This document shows positions 8,158-16,853 of a DNA stretch of 64,000 bases, in pieces (the stretch's first letter is position 1; the number at the start of each line of letters is the position of its first letter). Below the pieces are notes generated by a model. It was not told the origin of the DNA. It was given only the letters and a program-made list of their open reading frames with translations, and searched no databases. Origin of the DNA: Nocardioides luteus (GTDB taxonomy: Bacteria; Actinomycetota; Actinomycetes; Propionibacteriales; Nocardioidaceae); the NCBI RefSeq assembly GCF_015752315.1, contig NZ_JADOVJ010000001.1, positions 2,658,501-2,722,500 on the forward strand, read 5' to 3'. The position numbers were made by a program, and so were the translations under genes.

Positions 8158-8640
8158 ATGACCCTCCACCTTCCCGAGCACAGGCGGACCACGGCGGTGG
8201 AGATCACGCAGGTCGAGGAGCGGCCGGCGCCGGTATGGCCGCGCGGGCTGGTGGCCACGGCCGTCGCCGCGGTCGCCACGACGGTGATGGCCGTGATCGC
8301 CAAGGCGGCCGGGGTCGACTTCGGCAGCAGCCTCGGCGACGTACCGCTCTCCGCGTTCCCGATGCTCACCATCTACTGCTCGCTGATCGGCATCATCATC
8401 GCCGAGGTGATGATCCGGGTGGCCACGATGCCCCGCTCGACCTTCCAGATCACGATGATCGTGCTCACCGGGCTCTCCCTGGTCCCCGACGTGCTGCCCG
8501 TCTTCGAGTTCGACCTGACCTTCGTCGGTTTCCTCTGTCTGACCCATGTCGTCGCCGCCGCGATCGTGGTGCCGATGATCGCGCTGCGGATGGAGGAGCG
8601 CCGGGGCCTCGGGCTGCCCGGTCCTGCCCATCGCCGATAG
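8158..8640 (+). CDS. DUF6069-type four-helix membrane protein
   Basis: 160 residues. A soluble N-terminus of about 30 residues is followed by four hydrophobic segments (about 33-52, 66-85, 95-112 and 120-140). It matches the small actinobacterial DUF6069 membrane proteins, which have no known function. The ATG at 8158 is chosen because AAGGAG lies 9 nt upstream. A TAGTGT -10-like hexamer at 8116-8121 could be its promoter. Flanking genes give no functional hint. Confidence 0.75.
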   Translation: MTLHLPEHRRTTAVEITQVEERPAPVWPRGLVATAVAAVATTVMAVIAKAAGVDFGSSLGDVPLSAFPMLTIYCSLIGIIIAEVMIRVATMPRSTFQITMIVLTGLSLVPDVLPVFEFDLTFVGFLCLTHVVAAAIVVPMIALRMEERRGLGLPGPAHRR

Positions 8641-8679
8641 CGGACGCAGACTGTCCTGATTCGATGCCATGGTGGAGCC

Positions 8680-9150
8680 ATGGCTCTTGAAACACGAACC
8701 GTCCAGGTCACCTTCGACGCGCACGACCCGCGTGCACTCTCCGAGTTCTGGCGCGACGTGCTCGGTTACGTTCACCCCGGACCTCCGGGAGTCGAGGTTC
8801 CCGAGGGCGTCGATCCCCTCGACGCCTGGGACGAGTTCCTCGAGCGCATCGGCGTCCCCGCCGACCAGCGCAACAACAACTCCGCGATCGTCCACCCCAC
8901 GGGCGACGGCCCGCGCGTTTTCTTCCAGCGCGTCCCCGAGTCGAAGACCGCCAAGAACCGCGTCCACCTCGACGTCCGCGCGGCTCCGGGGCTGCAGGGG
9001 GAGGAGCGGATGGCCGCGTTGGAGGCGGAGTGCGAGCGGGTGGTCGCGCTCGGCGCCACCCGGGTCCGCCGGTTCGAGCCCGAGCCGCCGATGAGCAATG
9101 GCTTCATCGTCATGCAGGACCCCGAGGGAAACGAGTGGTGCCTCGACTGA
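8680..9150 (+). CDS. VOC-family glyoxalase-like protein
   Basis: 156 residues of the glyoxalase-like subclass: VTFDAHDPRALSEFWRDVLGY at the start, FFQRVPESKTAKNRVHLDV in the middle and MQDPEGNEWCLD at the C-terminus. The conserved His of NRVHLDV and terminal Glu of PEGNEW could serve as metal ligands. GGTGGAG precedes the ATG. It is not clearly tied to its neighbours. Proteins of this type are numerous in actinobacteria and mostly uncharacterised. Confidence 0.85.
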   Translation: MALETRTVQVTFDAHDPRALSEFWRDVLGYVHPGPPGVEVPEGVDPLDAWDEFLERIGVPADQRNNNSAIVHPTGDGPRVFFQRVPESKTAKNRVHLDVRAAPGLQGEERMAALEAECERVVALGATRVRRFEPEPPMSNGFIVMQDPEGNEWCLD

Positions 9151-9159
9151 GGTTCTTCC

Positions 9160-9165
9160 TATCCT
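9160..9165 (+). promoter_or_regulatory. Leaderless -10 element of an acetyltransferase gene
   Basis: TATCCT ends 6 nt before the ATG at 9172; no ribosome-binding site is present. Confidence 0.55.
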
Positions 9166-9171
9166 CACCGC

Positions 9172-9654
9172 ATGCTGATCCGAGCGGCTGTCGTCGATGA
9201 CGCCGAGGCGTTGACCGATCTCCACCTCGACGTGTGGGAGGAGGCGTACGCCGGCCTGATGCCGGACTCGATCTTCACCGAACGGCGCTCAGAGCGCGCG
9301 ACCAGGATCGACCGGTGGCGCACCAACCTCGGGACCGGGCCGTTCTCCACCCTGGTCGCCGAGGACGACGAGCCGGGCCGGCTGCTCGGCTTCGCGAGCG
9401 CCGGACCGGGCCGTGACACCGATCCCGGGTTGCCGCCGCTGGAGCTCTCCGCGCTCTACGTCCGCGCGGAGAGGTACGGCACCGGCCTGGGCCATCGACT
9501 GCTCGAGAAGGCGATCGGGTCCTCGTCGGCGTACCTGTGGGTTCTCGACGGCAACCTGCGCGCGATCGGGTTCTACGAGCGCCAGGGATTCCGGTTCGAC
9601 GGGGAGACCAAGCCCGAGTCCGTCGGCCTCCATCGGCGAATGGTCCGCGCCTAG
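9172..9654 (+). CDS. GNAT-family N-acetyltransferase
   Basis: 160 residues with the GNAT core: LSALYVRAERYGTGLGHRLLEKAI (acetyl-CoA pyrophosphate loop, about residues 85-110) and LWVLDGNLRAIGFYERQGFRFDGE near the C-terminus. It should transfer an acetyl group from acetyl-CoA to an unknown amine. Leaderless promoter. Its stop overlaps the convergent methyltransferase gene by four bases. Confidence 0.9.
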   Translation: MLIRAAVVDDAEALTDLHLDVWEEAYAGLMPDSIFTERRSERATRIDRWRTNLGTGPFSTLVAEDDEPGRLLGFASAGPGRDTDPGLPPLELSALYVRAERYGTGLGHRLLEKAIGSSSAYLWVLDGNLRAIGFYERQGFRFDGETKPESVGLHRRMVRA

Positions 9655-10277
9655 GCCTTGCGTCGCGCGAGCAGGGTCGAGTCGTCGATCTCGACCGGGA
9701 TGCCGTCGCGGATGGTCAGGCGGGGGCGCTGCTCGACCACGATGGGCTCGAAGTCCTCCGGTAGCCCGGGGAGCAGGTCCGTGGCGAGGAACATCGCGTC
9801 GTGGTGGCTGTGTCGCGCGAAGACCTCCGAGGGGGCGTGGCCGACGATGAGGAGGTGGCCGCCCGGTGCGACCGCGGTGGCCAGGCGTCCGGCGACGTCG
9901 ACCATGCTGCCGTCGGGCGTGTGCAGGAAGTGGCACGTGACCAGGTCGAACGCTCGACCCTCGGCATCGAAGGTGCGGGCGTCGACCTGCCACCAGGACG
10001 TACGCTCCGCGACCCCGGCCTCCTCGGCATGCCGCTGGGCCCGGGCGAGCCCGTTCGCGGCGAAGTCGGCGCCGGTGACCGTCCAGCCCTGCTGGGCCAG
10101 CCAGATCACGTCGCCGCCCTCCCCGCAGCCGACGTCCAGCGCCGTGCCCGGCGTCAGCGCGGAGATCTCGGCGACGAGCTGAGGGTTCGGGTTGCCGCTC
10201 CAGACCTTCTCCTCACCGGCGTAGCGCTCCTCCCACGACTCCGGCTCGAACATCTCGCGTCCCTCATGCTCGCTCAT
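9651..10277 (-). CDS. Class I SAM-dependent methyltransferase
   Basis: 208 residues. SAM motif I is ALDVGCGEGGDVIWLA (about 45-60), followed by the acidic GADFA loop, the VDARTFD segment and the post-core FDLVTCHFLHT. The N-terminal WEERYAGEEKVWSGNPN is typical of actinobacterial small-molecule methyltransferases related to tellurite/thiopurine types. The substrate is not predictable. The gene has a leaderless promoter and converges on the acetyltransferase with a 4-bp overlap. Confidence 0.9.
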   Translation of the reverse strand: MSEHEGREMFEPESWEERYAGEEKVWSGNPNPQLVAEISALTPGTALDVGCGEGGDVIWLAQQGWTVTGADFAANGLARAQRHAEEAGVAERTSWWQVDARTFDAEGRAFDLVTCHFLHTPDGSMVDVAGRLATAVAPGGHLLIVGHAPSEVFARHSHHDAMFLATDLLPGLPEDFEPIVVEQRPRLTIRDGIPVEIDDSTLLARRKA

Positions 10278-10283
10278 GGCCTC

Positions 10284-10289
10284 AATCTA
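10284..10289 (-). promoter_or_regulatory. Leaderless -10 element of the methyltransferase gene
   Basis: On the minus strand TAGATT ends 6 nt before the ATG at 10277. Confidence 0.55.
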
Positions 10290-10350
10290 GCCCGCACCCC
10301 GACCAAAACCTGGTGCGTTCGGGGCACGCCGCATGGTTGTCTGACCGGCG

Positions 10351-10845
10351 ATGATCACGCTGCCAGAACCACCTCGCCTGGTCCGTCCGACGACGGCCGT
10401 ACGCACCTCCTACCTCACCGGGGAACAGGCCGACTGCCTCCTCCGTGGCACCGATACCGACTGGCTCGGGCCGGCCAGCGAGGACTTCGACGCGTTCGTC
10501 GCGGCCAGGGAGCACGACAAGGAGCGGTGGGAGGTGATGTCGACGGTCTACTGGTACGTCTCCGGCGAGCACTATCTCGGCACCCTGGTCGTGCGCCACA
10601 CGCTGACGCCCGAGCTCGCCGTCGACGGTGGTCACATCGGCTACCACGTCGTCGCCCCGTGGCGGCGCCAGGGTCATGCCACCCGCATGCTCGGGCTCGG
10701 CCTCGAGAGGGCGCGCGAGCACGGCGTCTCCCGTGCGCTGCTCACCTGCGACCCGGCCAACGAGGCGTCGCGCCGTGTGATCGAGAAGAACGGCGGCGTA
10801 CCGGACGAACAGCTCGGGAACGAGCTCCGGTTCTGGATCGGGTAG
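10351..10845 (+). CDS. GNAT-family N-acetyltransferase
   Basis: 164 residues. The acetyl-CoA binding motif is IGYHVVAPWRRQGHATRMLGLGLERA (about 97-122), and ACDPANEASRR-like LTCDPANEASRRVIEKNGG gives the C-terminal helix and strand. It resembles predicted acetyltransferases of the YjdJ/COG3981 kind. The substrate is unknown. It is 13 bp upstream of the DDAH gene on the same strand and may be co-transcribed, but no functional link is evident. Confidence 0.88.
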   Translation: MITLPEPPRLVRPTTAVRTSYLTGEQADCLLRGTDTDWLGPASEDFDAFVAAREHDKERWEVMSTVYWYVSGEHYLGTLVVRHTLTPELAVDGGHIGYHVVAPWRRQGHATRMLGLGLERAREHGVSRALLTCDPANEASRRVIEKNGGVPDEQLGNELRFWIG

Positions 10846-10858
10846 GGATACTTCACCC

Positions 10859-11629
10859 ATGCACGCTCTCGTACGCCGCCCCTCGCCCCGCCTCGCCGAC
10901 GGGCTCGTCACCCACATCGAGCGGAGCCCGGTCGACGTCGACCTCGCCGCCGAGCAGTGGGAGGCGTACGTCGCCGCGATGCGCTCCGCTGGCTGGACCA
11001 CGCACGAGGTCGATCCCGCCGACGACTGCCCGGACTCCGTCTTCGTCGAGGACACGATGGTGGTCTTCGGGGACCTGGCCGTGATCAGCCGTCCGGGTGC
11101 CCTGGAGCGGCGCCCGGAGATCGCCGCGGCCGAGGACGCCGTCCGGGCGCGGGGATACCGGATCGCCCACATCGAGGCGCCCGGAACGCTGGACGGCGGC
11201 GACGTGCTCAAGCACGGCGACACCGTCTGGGTGGGGGAGGGCGGCCGCACGAACGCCGAGGGGATCGCCCAGCTCCGGGCTCTGCTCGCGCCGCTGGGCG
11301 CCGAGGTCGTCGCCGTCCCGGTCTCGAAGGTCCTTCACCTCAAGTCGGCCGTCACCGCGCTTCCCGACGGCACCGTCATCGGCCACGAGCCGCTGGTCGA
11401 CGACCCGAGCGTGTGGGGAGCCCGGTTCCTGCCGGTCCCGGAGGAGTCGGGCTCCCACGTGGTCGTCCTCGAAGACGACACGCTGCTGATGGCCGCCTCG
11501 GCGCCGCTGAGCCGGGCCATCTTCGAGGAGCGTGGCTACACGGTCGTGGCCGTCGACATCTCCGAGTTCGAGAAGCTCGAAGGCTGTGTCACCTGCCTGT
11601 CCGTGCGGCTACGCCGACCTCAGGGCTGA
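10859..11629 (+). CDS. ddaH: Dimethylargininase / amidinotransferase-fold hydrolase (DDAH)
   Basis: 256 residues of the pentein fold. Conserved parts are the N-terminal CPDSVFVEDTMV (Asp/Glu substrate site), the LDGGDVL loop, catalytic His160 in VLHLKSAVTAL and catalytic Cys246 in GCVTCLSVRL. Enzymes of this type hydrolyse N-omega-methylated arginines to citrulline and methylamines. Related penteins act on arginine or other guanidines, so substrate is probable rather than certain. The gene converges on the secreted lipase gene, overlapping it by 10 bp. Confidence 0.88.
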   Translation: MHALVRRPSPRLADGLVTHIERSPVDVDLAAEQWEAYVAAMRSAGWTTHEVDPADDCPDSVFVEDTMVVFGDLAVISRPGALERRPEIAAAEDAVRARGYRIAHIEAPGTLDGGDVLKHGDTVWVGEGGRTNAEGIAQLRALLAPLGAEVVAVPVSKVLHLKSAVTALPDGTVIGHEPLVDDPSVWGARFLPVPEESGSHVVVLEDDTLLMAASAPLSRAIFEERGYTVVAVDISEFEKLEGCVTCLSVRLRRPQG

Positions 11630-12993
11630 CTCGGCAGCGTCGCGCAGGTGGAGCCGGCCGCGACGCCCTTGACCCGGTCGGTGATCCAGTTGACCGCGGC
11701 GGTCTGGTCGACCAGGAGCGGCGTGACGTGGTTGGTGATCAGCCCGTCGCCGAGGTTGGGCAGCACGACCGCCTGGTAGGTCACCTTGGCTCCCTGGCCG
11801 CACCAGTCGACGGCCAGCTGACGGGCCTGCTCGTGCGGGACGATGTCGTCCTCGGTGCCGGTGGCGAGGCGGACCGGGATCCGCGGCGCCAGGTTCCCGA
11901 GCTTCTGCTCGGCCATGATCGCCTGCACCTCGGGCTCGCGCTCGATGATGTCGTCGAGGCTCTCCCCGGTCGTGGTCCAGCTGCTGCTGCGCTGGAACGG
12001 GTAGCGGGCGATGCCGTCGGCGACGCACGCCGTCGACAGGTCCTCGAGCGCCGCCTTCCCCTTGGCGTTGAGGTTCTCGTCGAGGATCGGCCGCAGCTCC
12101 GGGTTGGACTGCGCCAGACCGTTGATGGTCCAGCCGAGCGCCGCCACCAGAGCGGACCCGTCGATGCCCTCCGCCGTCGCGCGCAGGTCGGCGGGCGGTG
12201 CGCCGACATAGGCACCGACGAGGTTGACGTCGGGGGCATATTCCGCGGCGAGCTCGGAGGCCGACCCGGTCGCGCCGCCGCCCTGGCTGTAGCCGTAGAG
12301 CGCCACCCGCGAACCGCTGGTCACCGATGCCTCCGGAACGCTGCGGGCCGCCCGAGCCGCGTCGAGGACGGCGTGACCGCCGTCGACCCGGTCGACATAG
12401 GTGTGCAGCCGGTCGGTGGTGCCGAGGCCGACGTAGTCGGTCACCATCACCGCCACGCCACGCGCCAGCAGGCGGTAGATCCCGATGTCCTCGTAGCCCA
12501 CGGAGACGGTCCTGCCGTTGAAGAAGATCGGTCGCTCGAGGCCGAGCGAGGCCGAGCACTGGTCGCCCTGGCCCATGGTGCCGGGCGCGACGACCACGAG
12601 CGGACGGTCGCCGGGACCGCTCCACGCGGCGAACGGCTCGATGTAGGCGCCGGTCACCGCGGCGGGGGCACCGTTGTTGTCGGTCGTCTTGTACATGACC
12701 CGGGTCGCGGTGCCGGGCAGCGACCCGATGCCGGGGATCGAGAGTCCGAAGCCGAGGCGGAGGGGCTCGGTGCGTACGAGCTCGCCGTTGGCGTCGGGAA
12801 GGGTCGCCGGCGGGTTGTAGAACGGCGGGATCTCGACGCCGCGGGAGACGACGGTGGTGCCGGTGTCGGCGGCTGAGGCGGGGGCTGCGAGGGCGGCCGG
12901 AGTGACCGCGGCGACGGCCAGTGCGGTGGCGAGCACACGTACGGTGTGGCGGCCAGGACGCTTCACGAACATCCTCGATGCGTGCAGAGGCAT
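11620..12993 (-). CDS. Secreted lipase (LIP family, alpha/beta hydrolase)
   Basis: 457 residues. A Sec signal peptide (basic start, hydrophobic 18-40, AxA site near ASA-AD at about 39-43) is followed by the secretory lipase domain. The nucleophile is Ser236 in YGYSQGG; the Asp in GTEDDIVPHEQ and the His in LITNHVTPL complete the likely triad. Such lipases hydrolyse triglycerides or esters outside the cell. GAGGAGAG precedes the ATG. The upstream promoter carries a CRP-like palindrome in its spacer (see 13050-13065), so expression may be catabolite-controlled. Confidence 0.9.
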   Translation of the reverse strand: MPLHASRMFVKRPGRHTVRVLATALAVAAVTPAALAAPASAADTGTTVVSRGVEIPPFYNPPATLPDANGELVRTEPLRLGFGLSIPGIGSLPGTATRVMYKTTDNNGAPAAVTGAYIEPFAAWSGPGDRPLVVVAPGTMGQGDQCSASLGLERPIFFNGRTVSVGYEDIGIYRLLARGVAVMVTDYVGLGTTDRLHTYVDRVDGGHAVLDAARAARSVPEASVTSGSRVALYGYSQGGGATGSASELAAEYAPDVNLVGAYVGAPPADLRATAEGIDGSALVAALGWTINGLAQSNPELRPILDENLNAKGKAALEDLSTACVADGIARYPFQRSSSWTTTGESLDDIIEREPEVQAIMAEQKLGNLAPRIPVRLATGTEDDIVPHEQARQLAVDWCGQGAKVTYQAVVLPNLGDGLITNHVTPLLVDQTAAVNWITDRVKGVAAGSTCATLPSQP

Positions 12994-13042
12994 GGGGGAA
13001 CTCTCCTCACGTGAGCGGGACTGCTCCGTCCCGAGTTACTGA

Positions 13043-13072
13043 AGAGTAATGTGACCGCGCTCACGCCGACAA
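13043..13072 (-). promoter_or_regulatory. Promoter of the secreted lipase gene
   Basis: On the minus strand, TTGTCG (13067-13072) and TACTCT (13043-13048) are separated by 18 bp. The CRP-like palindrome fills the spacer. Confidence 0.5.
13050..13065. promoter_or_regulatory. CRP-like palindrome in the lipase promoter
   Basis: TGTGA-CCGCGC-TCACG matches the CRP-family consensus TGTGA-N6-TCACA at all but one outer position. The inner 14 bases are identical to those of the site at 34678-34693. Confidence 0.55.
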
Positions 13073-13118
13073 GAGTTTCAGTCAACATTCGTACACCGAA
13101 TGACCGGTGCCGCCCCGG

Positions 13119-13736
13119 TCAGGCAGACATGACCGGCTGACGCAGGATAGTCCGCAGCTTCGACGGCTCGACCCGCCGCGGGTCGCCGAGGTAGATCTCG
13201 TGGTGCTTCCCGGTCATCCGCAACCCGTGCTCGGGAATGAAGCGCTCGTGCATCTCCTCGAGGACCGGGCCCTCCTCGTCGTACGGCCCCAGGTGCAGGG
13301 TCTGCACGCAGGTGCCTTCGCTGAGCGTCTCCCAGCGGACCTTGTCCAGGCCGGCCGGCCGGTCCTTGGCAGCGACCTTCTCGATCGCCGCGTCGACCAT
13401 CGACCCGGTGATCCAGTCCGGGGTCATGATCATCGCGGTCCAGTCCCACTGCGACTTGTCCCGCGCACTGGTGAACGCGTCCATGTCCTCGGCCCACCAC
13501 AGCGCCTCCAGCGGCGGCACCACGTAGTCGCGGCCGTCCTCCTTGCTGGCGAACTTCAGCTTGTACGCCACCGGGTAGAGCGCCGCGAGCGCGTCGGCGT
13601 ACTCCTGGGCGGTGTTGGGATCACCGTGCCCGTCGACCATCAGATAGGGGAGTGGCGGCACCTCGAGGACCCGGAACTCGCCCCGCCGCGCCCGGTAGCC
13701 GTCGAGCGTCTTCTTCAGATCCGTCTTCGTCGCCAT
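13119..13736 (-). CDS. GyrI-like small-molecule-binding domain protein
   Basis: 205 residues matching the stand-alone GyrI-like family: an N-terminal FRVLEVPPLPYLMVDGHGDPN strand, a Trp-rich middle (PPLEALWW, SQWDWTAMIM) and the C-terminal TLHLGPYDEEGPVLEEMHERFIPEHG with the GPY-E core. These proteins resemble the ligand domains of BmrR/SbmC-type regulators and bind or hydrolyse hydrophobic cations and cyclopropanoids in some cases. There is no DNA-binding domain here. GGAGGG precedes the ATG. The ligand is unknown. Confidence 0.85.
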   Translation of the reverse strand: MATKTDLKKTLDGYRARRGEFRVLEVPPLPYLMVDGHGDPNTAQEYADALAALYPVAYKLKFASKEDGRDYVVPPLEALWWAEDMDAFTSARDKSQWDWTAMIMTPDWITGSMVDAAIEKVAAKDRPAGLDKVRWETLSEGTCVQTLHLGPYDEEGPVLEEMHERFIPEHGLRMTGKHHEIYLGDPRRVEPSKLRTILRQPVMSA

Positions 13737-13830
13737 GGGGACATGATGGCCCTCCGGACATGGCAGCTGCTCGCCCGGCGAGTCACGGAGGACGCGCCGG
13801 ACGAGCAGCGGTGATGATCAGGCCCGATGA

Positions 13831-14766
13831 TCAGGCGCGGTAGGCCGCCCACATCTGGTCCATCCGGGTGCTCTGACCCAGGGTGAACTGGTTGTAGCAG
13901 CTGTCGTAGCTGTAGTCCATGTAGTTGTGGATCGGGTCGAGGCCGGGCAGGCTGCAGGAGTCACGGCCGGCCGGGCAGCCCGAGGTCGAGCTGGACTGAG
14001 CCGGGGTGTCCGCGACCTCGTCGTTGGTCGTGGTGCAGCCACCCTGGAAGGTGTGGTAGAGCCCGAACCAGTGGCCGGCCTCGTGGGTCGCGGTCTTGCC
14101 CTGGTCGTAGTTGGTGGCCGAGCCGCCAGGAAGCGAGCTGTACTGCACGCGGATACCGTCGATGCCCGGGTTGCGCGCGTAGTCCCAGGGGAACGTCGCG
14201 ATGCCGAGGTAGCCGAAGTCGACGAGCCAGATGTTGAGCGCGTTCTTGCCGCCCAGGCGGGTCTGGCTGCGGTAGGTCGTCGACTGACGGTCCTTGTGCC
14301 ACTGGTTGTTGTAGTAGGTGTCGACGCCGGCGAGCGTGAACGTGAAACCGGTGTCTGCAGCCGTGCCGGCCAGCTCCTGACCTGCGAAGTCCTGGTTGAG
14401 CTCGGCGATCTGCGCGTCGATCTGCGCTTGGGTCACGTCGCCGGAGCCGTCCGTGCCGAGCATCTTGTGGATGTAGACGGGAACGGTGGCCGCGGTGCGC
14501 GCGCTGCTGCTGCCCTTCTTGGCCAGGATCGCCGCCGTGCGGGCCTCGATCCGCTGCTGCTCGGCCGCGGAGATGTCGCGGTGGTCCCCACCGGAGCCGC
14601 CTCGGGCGGCGTCGGCCTCGTCATGGCCGGCGGGCTCGACGCAGGCGGCCTTCGACTCCTGCGGCGCCCACGCCGCCGCCGGGACGGCGGTCATGGCCAC
14701 CGAGGCGGCGCCGAGAGCCAGGCTGATCGCCGTGGCTGCGATGCGAGCTGAACGGGTCAACGTCAT
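13831..14766 (-). CDS. Secreted zinc metalloprotease (M43/pappalysin-like)
   Basis: 311 residues. Signal peptide with AAA-W cleavage region near 30-33, a His/Asp-rich propeptide-like region (48-65), then the catalytic domain. The extended zinc motif HEAGHWFGLYH is at residues 228-238, and a Met-turn NYMDYSYDSC lies near 290. This is the metzincin signature of cytophagalysin/pappalysin-type M43 proteases. Paired Cys residues suggest disulfides after export. It probably degrades extracellular proteins. GAGAGGA is the probable ribosome-binding site. Confidence 0.92.
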   Translation of the reverse strand: MTLTRSARIAATAISLALGAASVAMTAVPAAAWAPQESKAACVEPAGHDEADAARGGSGGDHRDISAAEQQRIEARTAAILAKKGSSSARTAATVPVYIHKMLGTDGSGDVTQAQIDAQIAELNQDFAGQELAGTAADTGFTFTLAGVDTYYNNQWHKDRQSTTYRSQTRLGGKNALNIWLVDFGYLGIATFPWDYARNPGIDGIRVQYSSLPGGSATNYDQGKTATHEAGHWFGLYHTFQGGCTTTNDEVADTPAQSSSTSGCPAGRDSCSLPGLDPIHNYMDYSYDSCYNQFTLGQSTRMDQMWAAYRA

Positions 14767-14936
14767 GTGATGAGGGTCCTCTCACTCAGTCCGGACCCAC
14801 GGGGTCTGGGGCGCGGATTTCGATCGCTGACTCAACACCAAATTTCGTTGCACGGGAATGTAACGTTCGCAGATTTGTCCATCGCCGGAGGGATTTAACT
14901 GATCCGTAACGAACGCCGTCGCCGTTCAGACATGGG

Positions 14937-14942
14937 TACGCT
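14937..14942 (+). promoter_or_regulatory. Leaderless -10 element of the YjbR-like gene
   Basis: TACGCT ends 7 nt before the ATG at 14950. The rest of the 14767-14949 gap shows no convincing operator or hairpin. Confidence 0.5.
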
Positions 14943-14949
14943 CCGGAGC

Positions 14950-15339
14950 ATGGCAACCGTGGAAGATGTCCGGTGGCTCGGCTCCAGTCTCGAGAGATCT
15001 TATGAGGTCTTCGTACGCGGCCGGCTGAAGTTCCGGGTCGGCTCGATCGTCTACGTCGCCTTCTCCCTGGACGAGACCGAGATGGGTTTCGGCTTCCCGA
15101 AGGAGGAGCGGGCCGCACTGGTGGCCGGCGCACCCCACAAGTTCCACCTGCCCCGAGAGTCGGAGATGCGGTTCAACTGGGTCGAGTCGTCCCTCGGTGA
15201 GCTCGACCCGATCGAGGCGTGCGAGTTCGTCGTGGACGCCTGGCGGCTCTGCGTACCGAAGAAGGTCTCCGCGGCCTACGACCTCCTCCACCCCGACGGG
15301 CCCGGGCCCGACCACCCGATGAACCGAGGAGAGCGATGA
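14950..15339 (+). CDS. MmcQ/YjbR-family protein
   Basis: 129 residues, with FKVGSIVYVAFSLDETEMGFGFPKEERAAL-type core (read as FRVGSIVYVAFSLDE, then MGFGFPKEERAAL) typical of the YjbR 'double wing' fold. The family is proposed to bind DNA but has no settled function. The ATG at 14950 is chosen over an upstream ATG at 14932 because the -10 element overlaps the latter. Its stop overlaps the next start (ATGA), so it is coupled to the putative immunity-like gene. Confidence 0.8.
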   Translation: MATVEDVRWLGSSLERSYEVFVRGRLKFRVGSIVYVAFSLDETEMGFGFPKEERAALVAGAPHKFHLPRESEMRFNWVESSLGELDPIEACEFVVDAWRLCVPKKVSAAYDLLHPDGPGPDHPMNRGER

Positions 15340-15848
15340 TCCTGGCGAAGGAGCGCGACCCGCGCCTGATCACGGTCCGCCGCGGCGGGACGCTCACCGA
15401 TGCCGACCACCATCTGCTCGCGCTGTGGGCGGCGACCTGCGCCGAGCACGTGCTCCACCTCTTCGAGTCCGAGTGTCCTGACGACCCGCGTCCGCGCGAG
15501 GCCATCGAGGCCGCCCGCGCCTGGACGCGCGGCGAGCTGAAGATGATGGAGGCCCGTGCGCTGGGCGGTCACGCGATGGGCGCGGCCCGGCCGCTACGTG
15601 GAGCCGCCCGCAACGCCGCGTACGCCGCCGGACAGGCGGGCGTGGTCGCACACGTCGCCGCCCACGACCTGGGCGCGGCTGCGTACGCGATCAAGGCCGT
15701 ACGCGACGCGGCTCCGCCCGGCGAGGCCGTCGAGGCCGGTCGCCGCGAGTGCCGCTGGCAGCGCGAGCAGCTCCCGGAACCCGTCCGCGACCTCGTCCTC
15801 GACGACCAGCGGATCCGCAACGACATCTGTTGGTCGGTCTTCGACTGA
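15336..15848 (+). CDS. Putative Imm5-like immunity-domain protein
   Basis: 170 residues, mostly helical, with DHHLLALWAATCAEHVLHLFE near the start, ALGGHAMGAARPLRGAARNAAYAAGQAGVVAHVAAHDLGAA-type Ala/His-rich repeats in the centre and RRECRWQREQLPEPVRDLVL then RNDICWSVFD at the end. I associate this pattern with actinobacterial proteins labelled Imm5-like, but no toxin gene is visible nearby. GAGGAG is the ribosome-binding site; the start overlaps the YjbR stop, so the two are one operon. Function is uncertain. Confidence 0.6.
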   Translation: MILAKERDPRLITVRRGGTLTDADHHLLALWAATCAEHVLHLFESECPDDPRPREAIEAARAWTRGELKMMEARALGGHAMGAARPLRGAARNAAYAAGQAGVVAHVAAHDLGAAAYAIKAVRDAAPPGEAVEAGRRECRWQREQLPEPVRDLVLDDQRIRNDICWSVFD

Positions 15849-15861
15849 GCGACCGAGCCCG

Positions 15862-16770
15862 CTAAAGGCTGGAAAGGGAGCGCTCGTCCACGGCGCGCTG
15901 AACCGGGGGACTGCCACCTTCGACGGCCGGGCTGCGCCCGCCCGCACGCTCGGCCCCGACCCCAGCCGCGACCACGAGCCCGATCCCGAGCACGGCGACC
16001 AGGTTCGGCACCTGGTGGAGAGCGACGAACCCGATCACCAGCGCCAACGCCGGCTCGAGCGCCATGAGCGTCCCGAAGGCACCGGCGGTGAGACGACGTA
16101 GCGCCATCATCTCCAGAGCGAAGGGCACCACCGGCACCAGGAGGGCCAGACCCAGGCCGGCGAGCAGGAGCTCGGGCGTGAGCCGCTCCACGATGCCAGG
16201 TCCGACCACGACGGTGGCGACCACGGCCGCGACCGGCATGGAGATCGCGAGTCCACCGATGCCACTGACCGCATCGCCGACTCGCTGCGTCAACAGGATG
16301 TAGGACGCCCAGCAGGCGGCCGCGCTCAGAGCGAACGCGACACCGAGCGCGTCCACGGCGCCGTTCCACGGCTGGGTCAGGCACAGCACACCGCCGGCGG
16401 CCACGAGCGCCCACGCACGTGCGGTGCCGCGACTGCGGACGACGGCCACCCCCAACGGCCCGAGGAACTCCAGGGCAGCAGCCGTACCGAGCGGGAGTCG
16501 GGCCAGGGCAGCCATGAACAGCAGGGTCAGACCGGAGGTGACCACACCGAGCGCGACGCCGCACAGGAGCGTCTCGCGGCTGAAGGTCGACGGGCGCGGC
16601 CGGACGAGGACCAGAAGAAGGATGCCCGCCCAGAACAGCCGCAACCAGGCGACTCCCGCCGGGCCGAGCTGGTCGATCAGACCCACCGACGCCGCAAGGC
16701 CCAGCTGTACGCAGAGCATGGCGGCCATCGCCATCGAGGCACCGTTGCGGGCGGAGTGTGAGGTGGTCAT
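15862..16770 (-). CDS. EamA/RhtA-type drug/metabolite exporter
   Basis: 302 residues with ten hydrophobic segments in two EamA repeats: the first about 10-130, the second about 140-275 ([22 protein letters not shown] begins it). The motif [27 protein letters not shown] matches the RhtA subgroup that exports threonine/homoserine and related amino acids. The frame is open farther upstream, but the ATG at 16768-16770 starts the conserved domain. It is divergent from a LysR regulator, which probably controls it. Confidence 0.88.
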   Translation of the reverse strand: MTTSHSARNGASMAMAAMLCVQLGLAASVGLIDQLGPAGVAWLRLFWAGILLLVLVRPRPSTFSRETLLCGVALGVVTSGLTLLFMAALARLPLGTAAALEFLGPLGVAVVRSRGTARAWALVAAGGVLCLTQPWNGAVDALGVAFALSAAACWASYILLTQRVGDAVSGIGGLAISMPVAAVVATVVVGPGIVERLTPELLLAGLGLALLVPVVPFALEMMALRRLTAGAFGTLMALEPALALVIGFVALHQVPNLVAVLGIGLVVAAGVGAERAGGRSPAVEGGSPPVQRAVDERSLSSL

Positions 16771-16821
16771 GCGATCCAGTGAACCCACGGGATCCGTTCG
16801 TGTCCACGTGACATTGCTGGA

Positions 16822-16838
16822 CAATATGTTCGCAATAT
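16822..16838. promoter_or_regulatory. Candidate LysR binding region between exporter and regulator
   Basis: CAATAT occurs twice, at 16822-16827 and 16833-16838, one helical turn apart, in an unusually AT-rich patch between the divergent EamA and LysR genes. LysR sites normally lie in exactly this position. Confidence 0.4.
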
Positions 16839-16853
16839 CGAAACAATGAGCCG

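Noticed and set aside
15336..15848. Toxin-immunity locus
   Set aside because: Only an immunity-like protein is seen; no toxin domain, secretion motif or cassette array is nearby.
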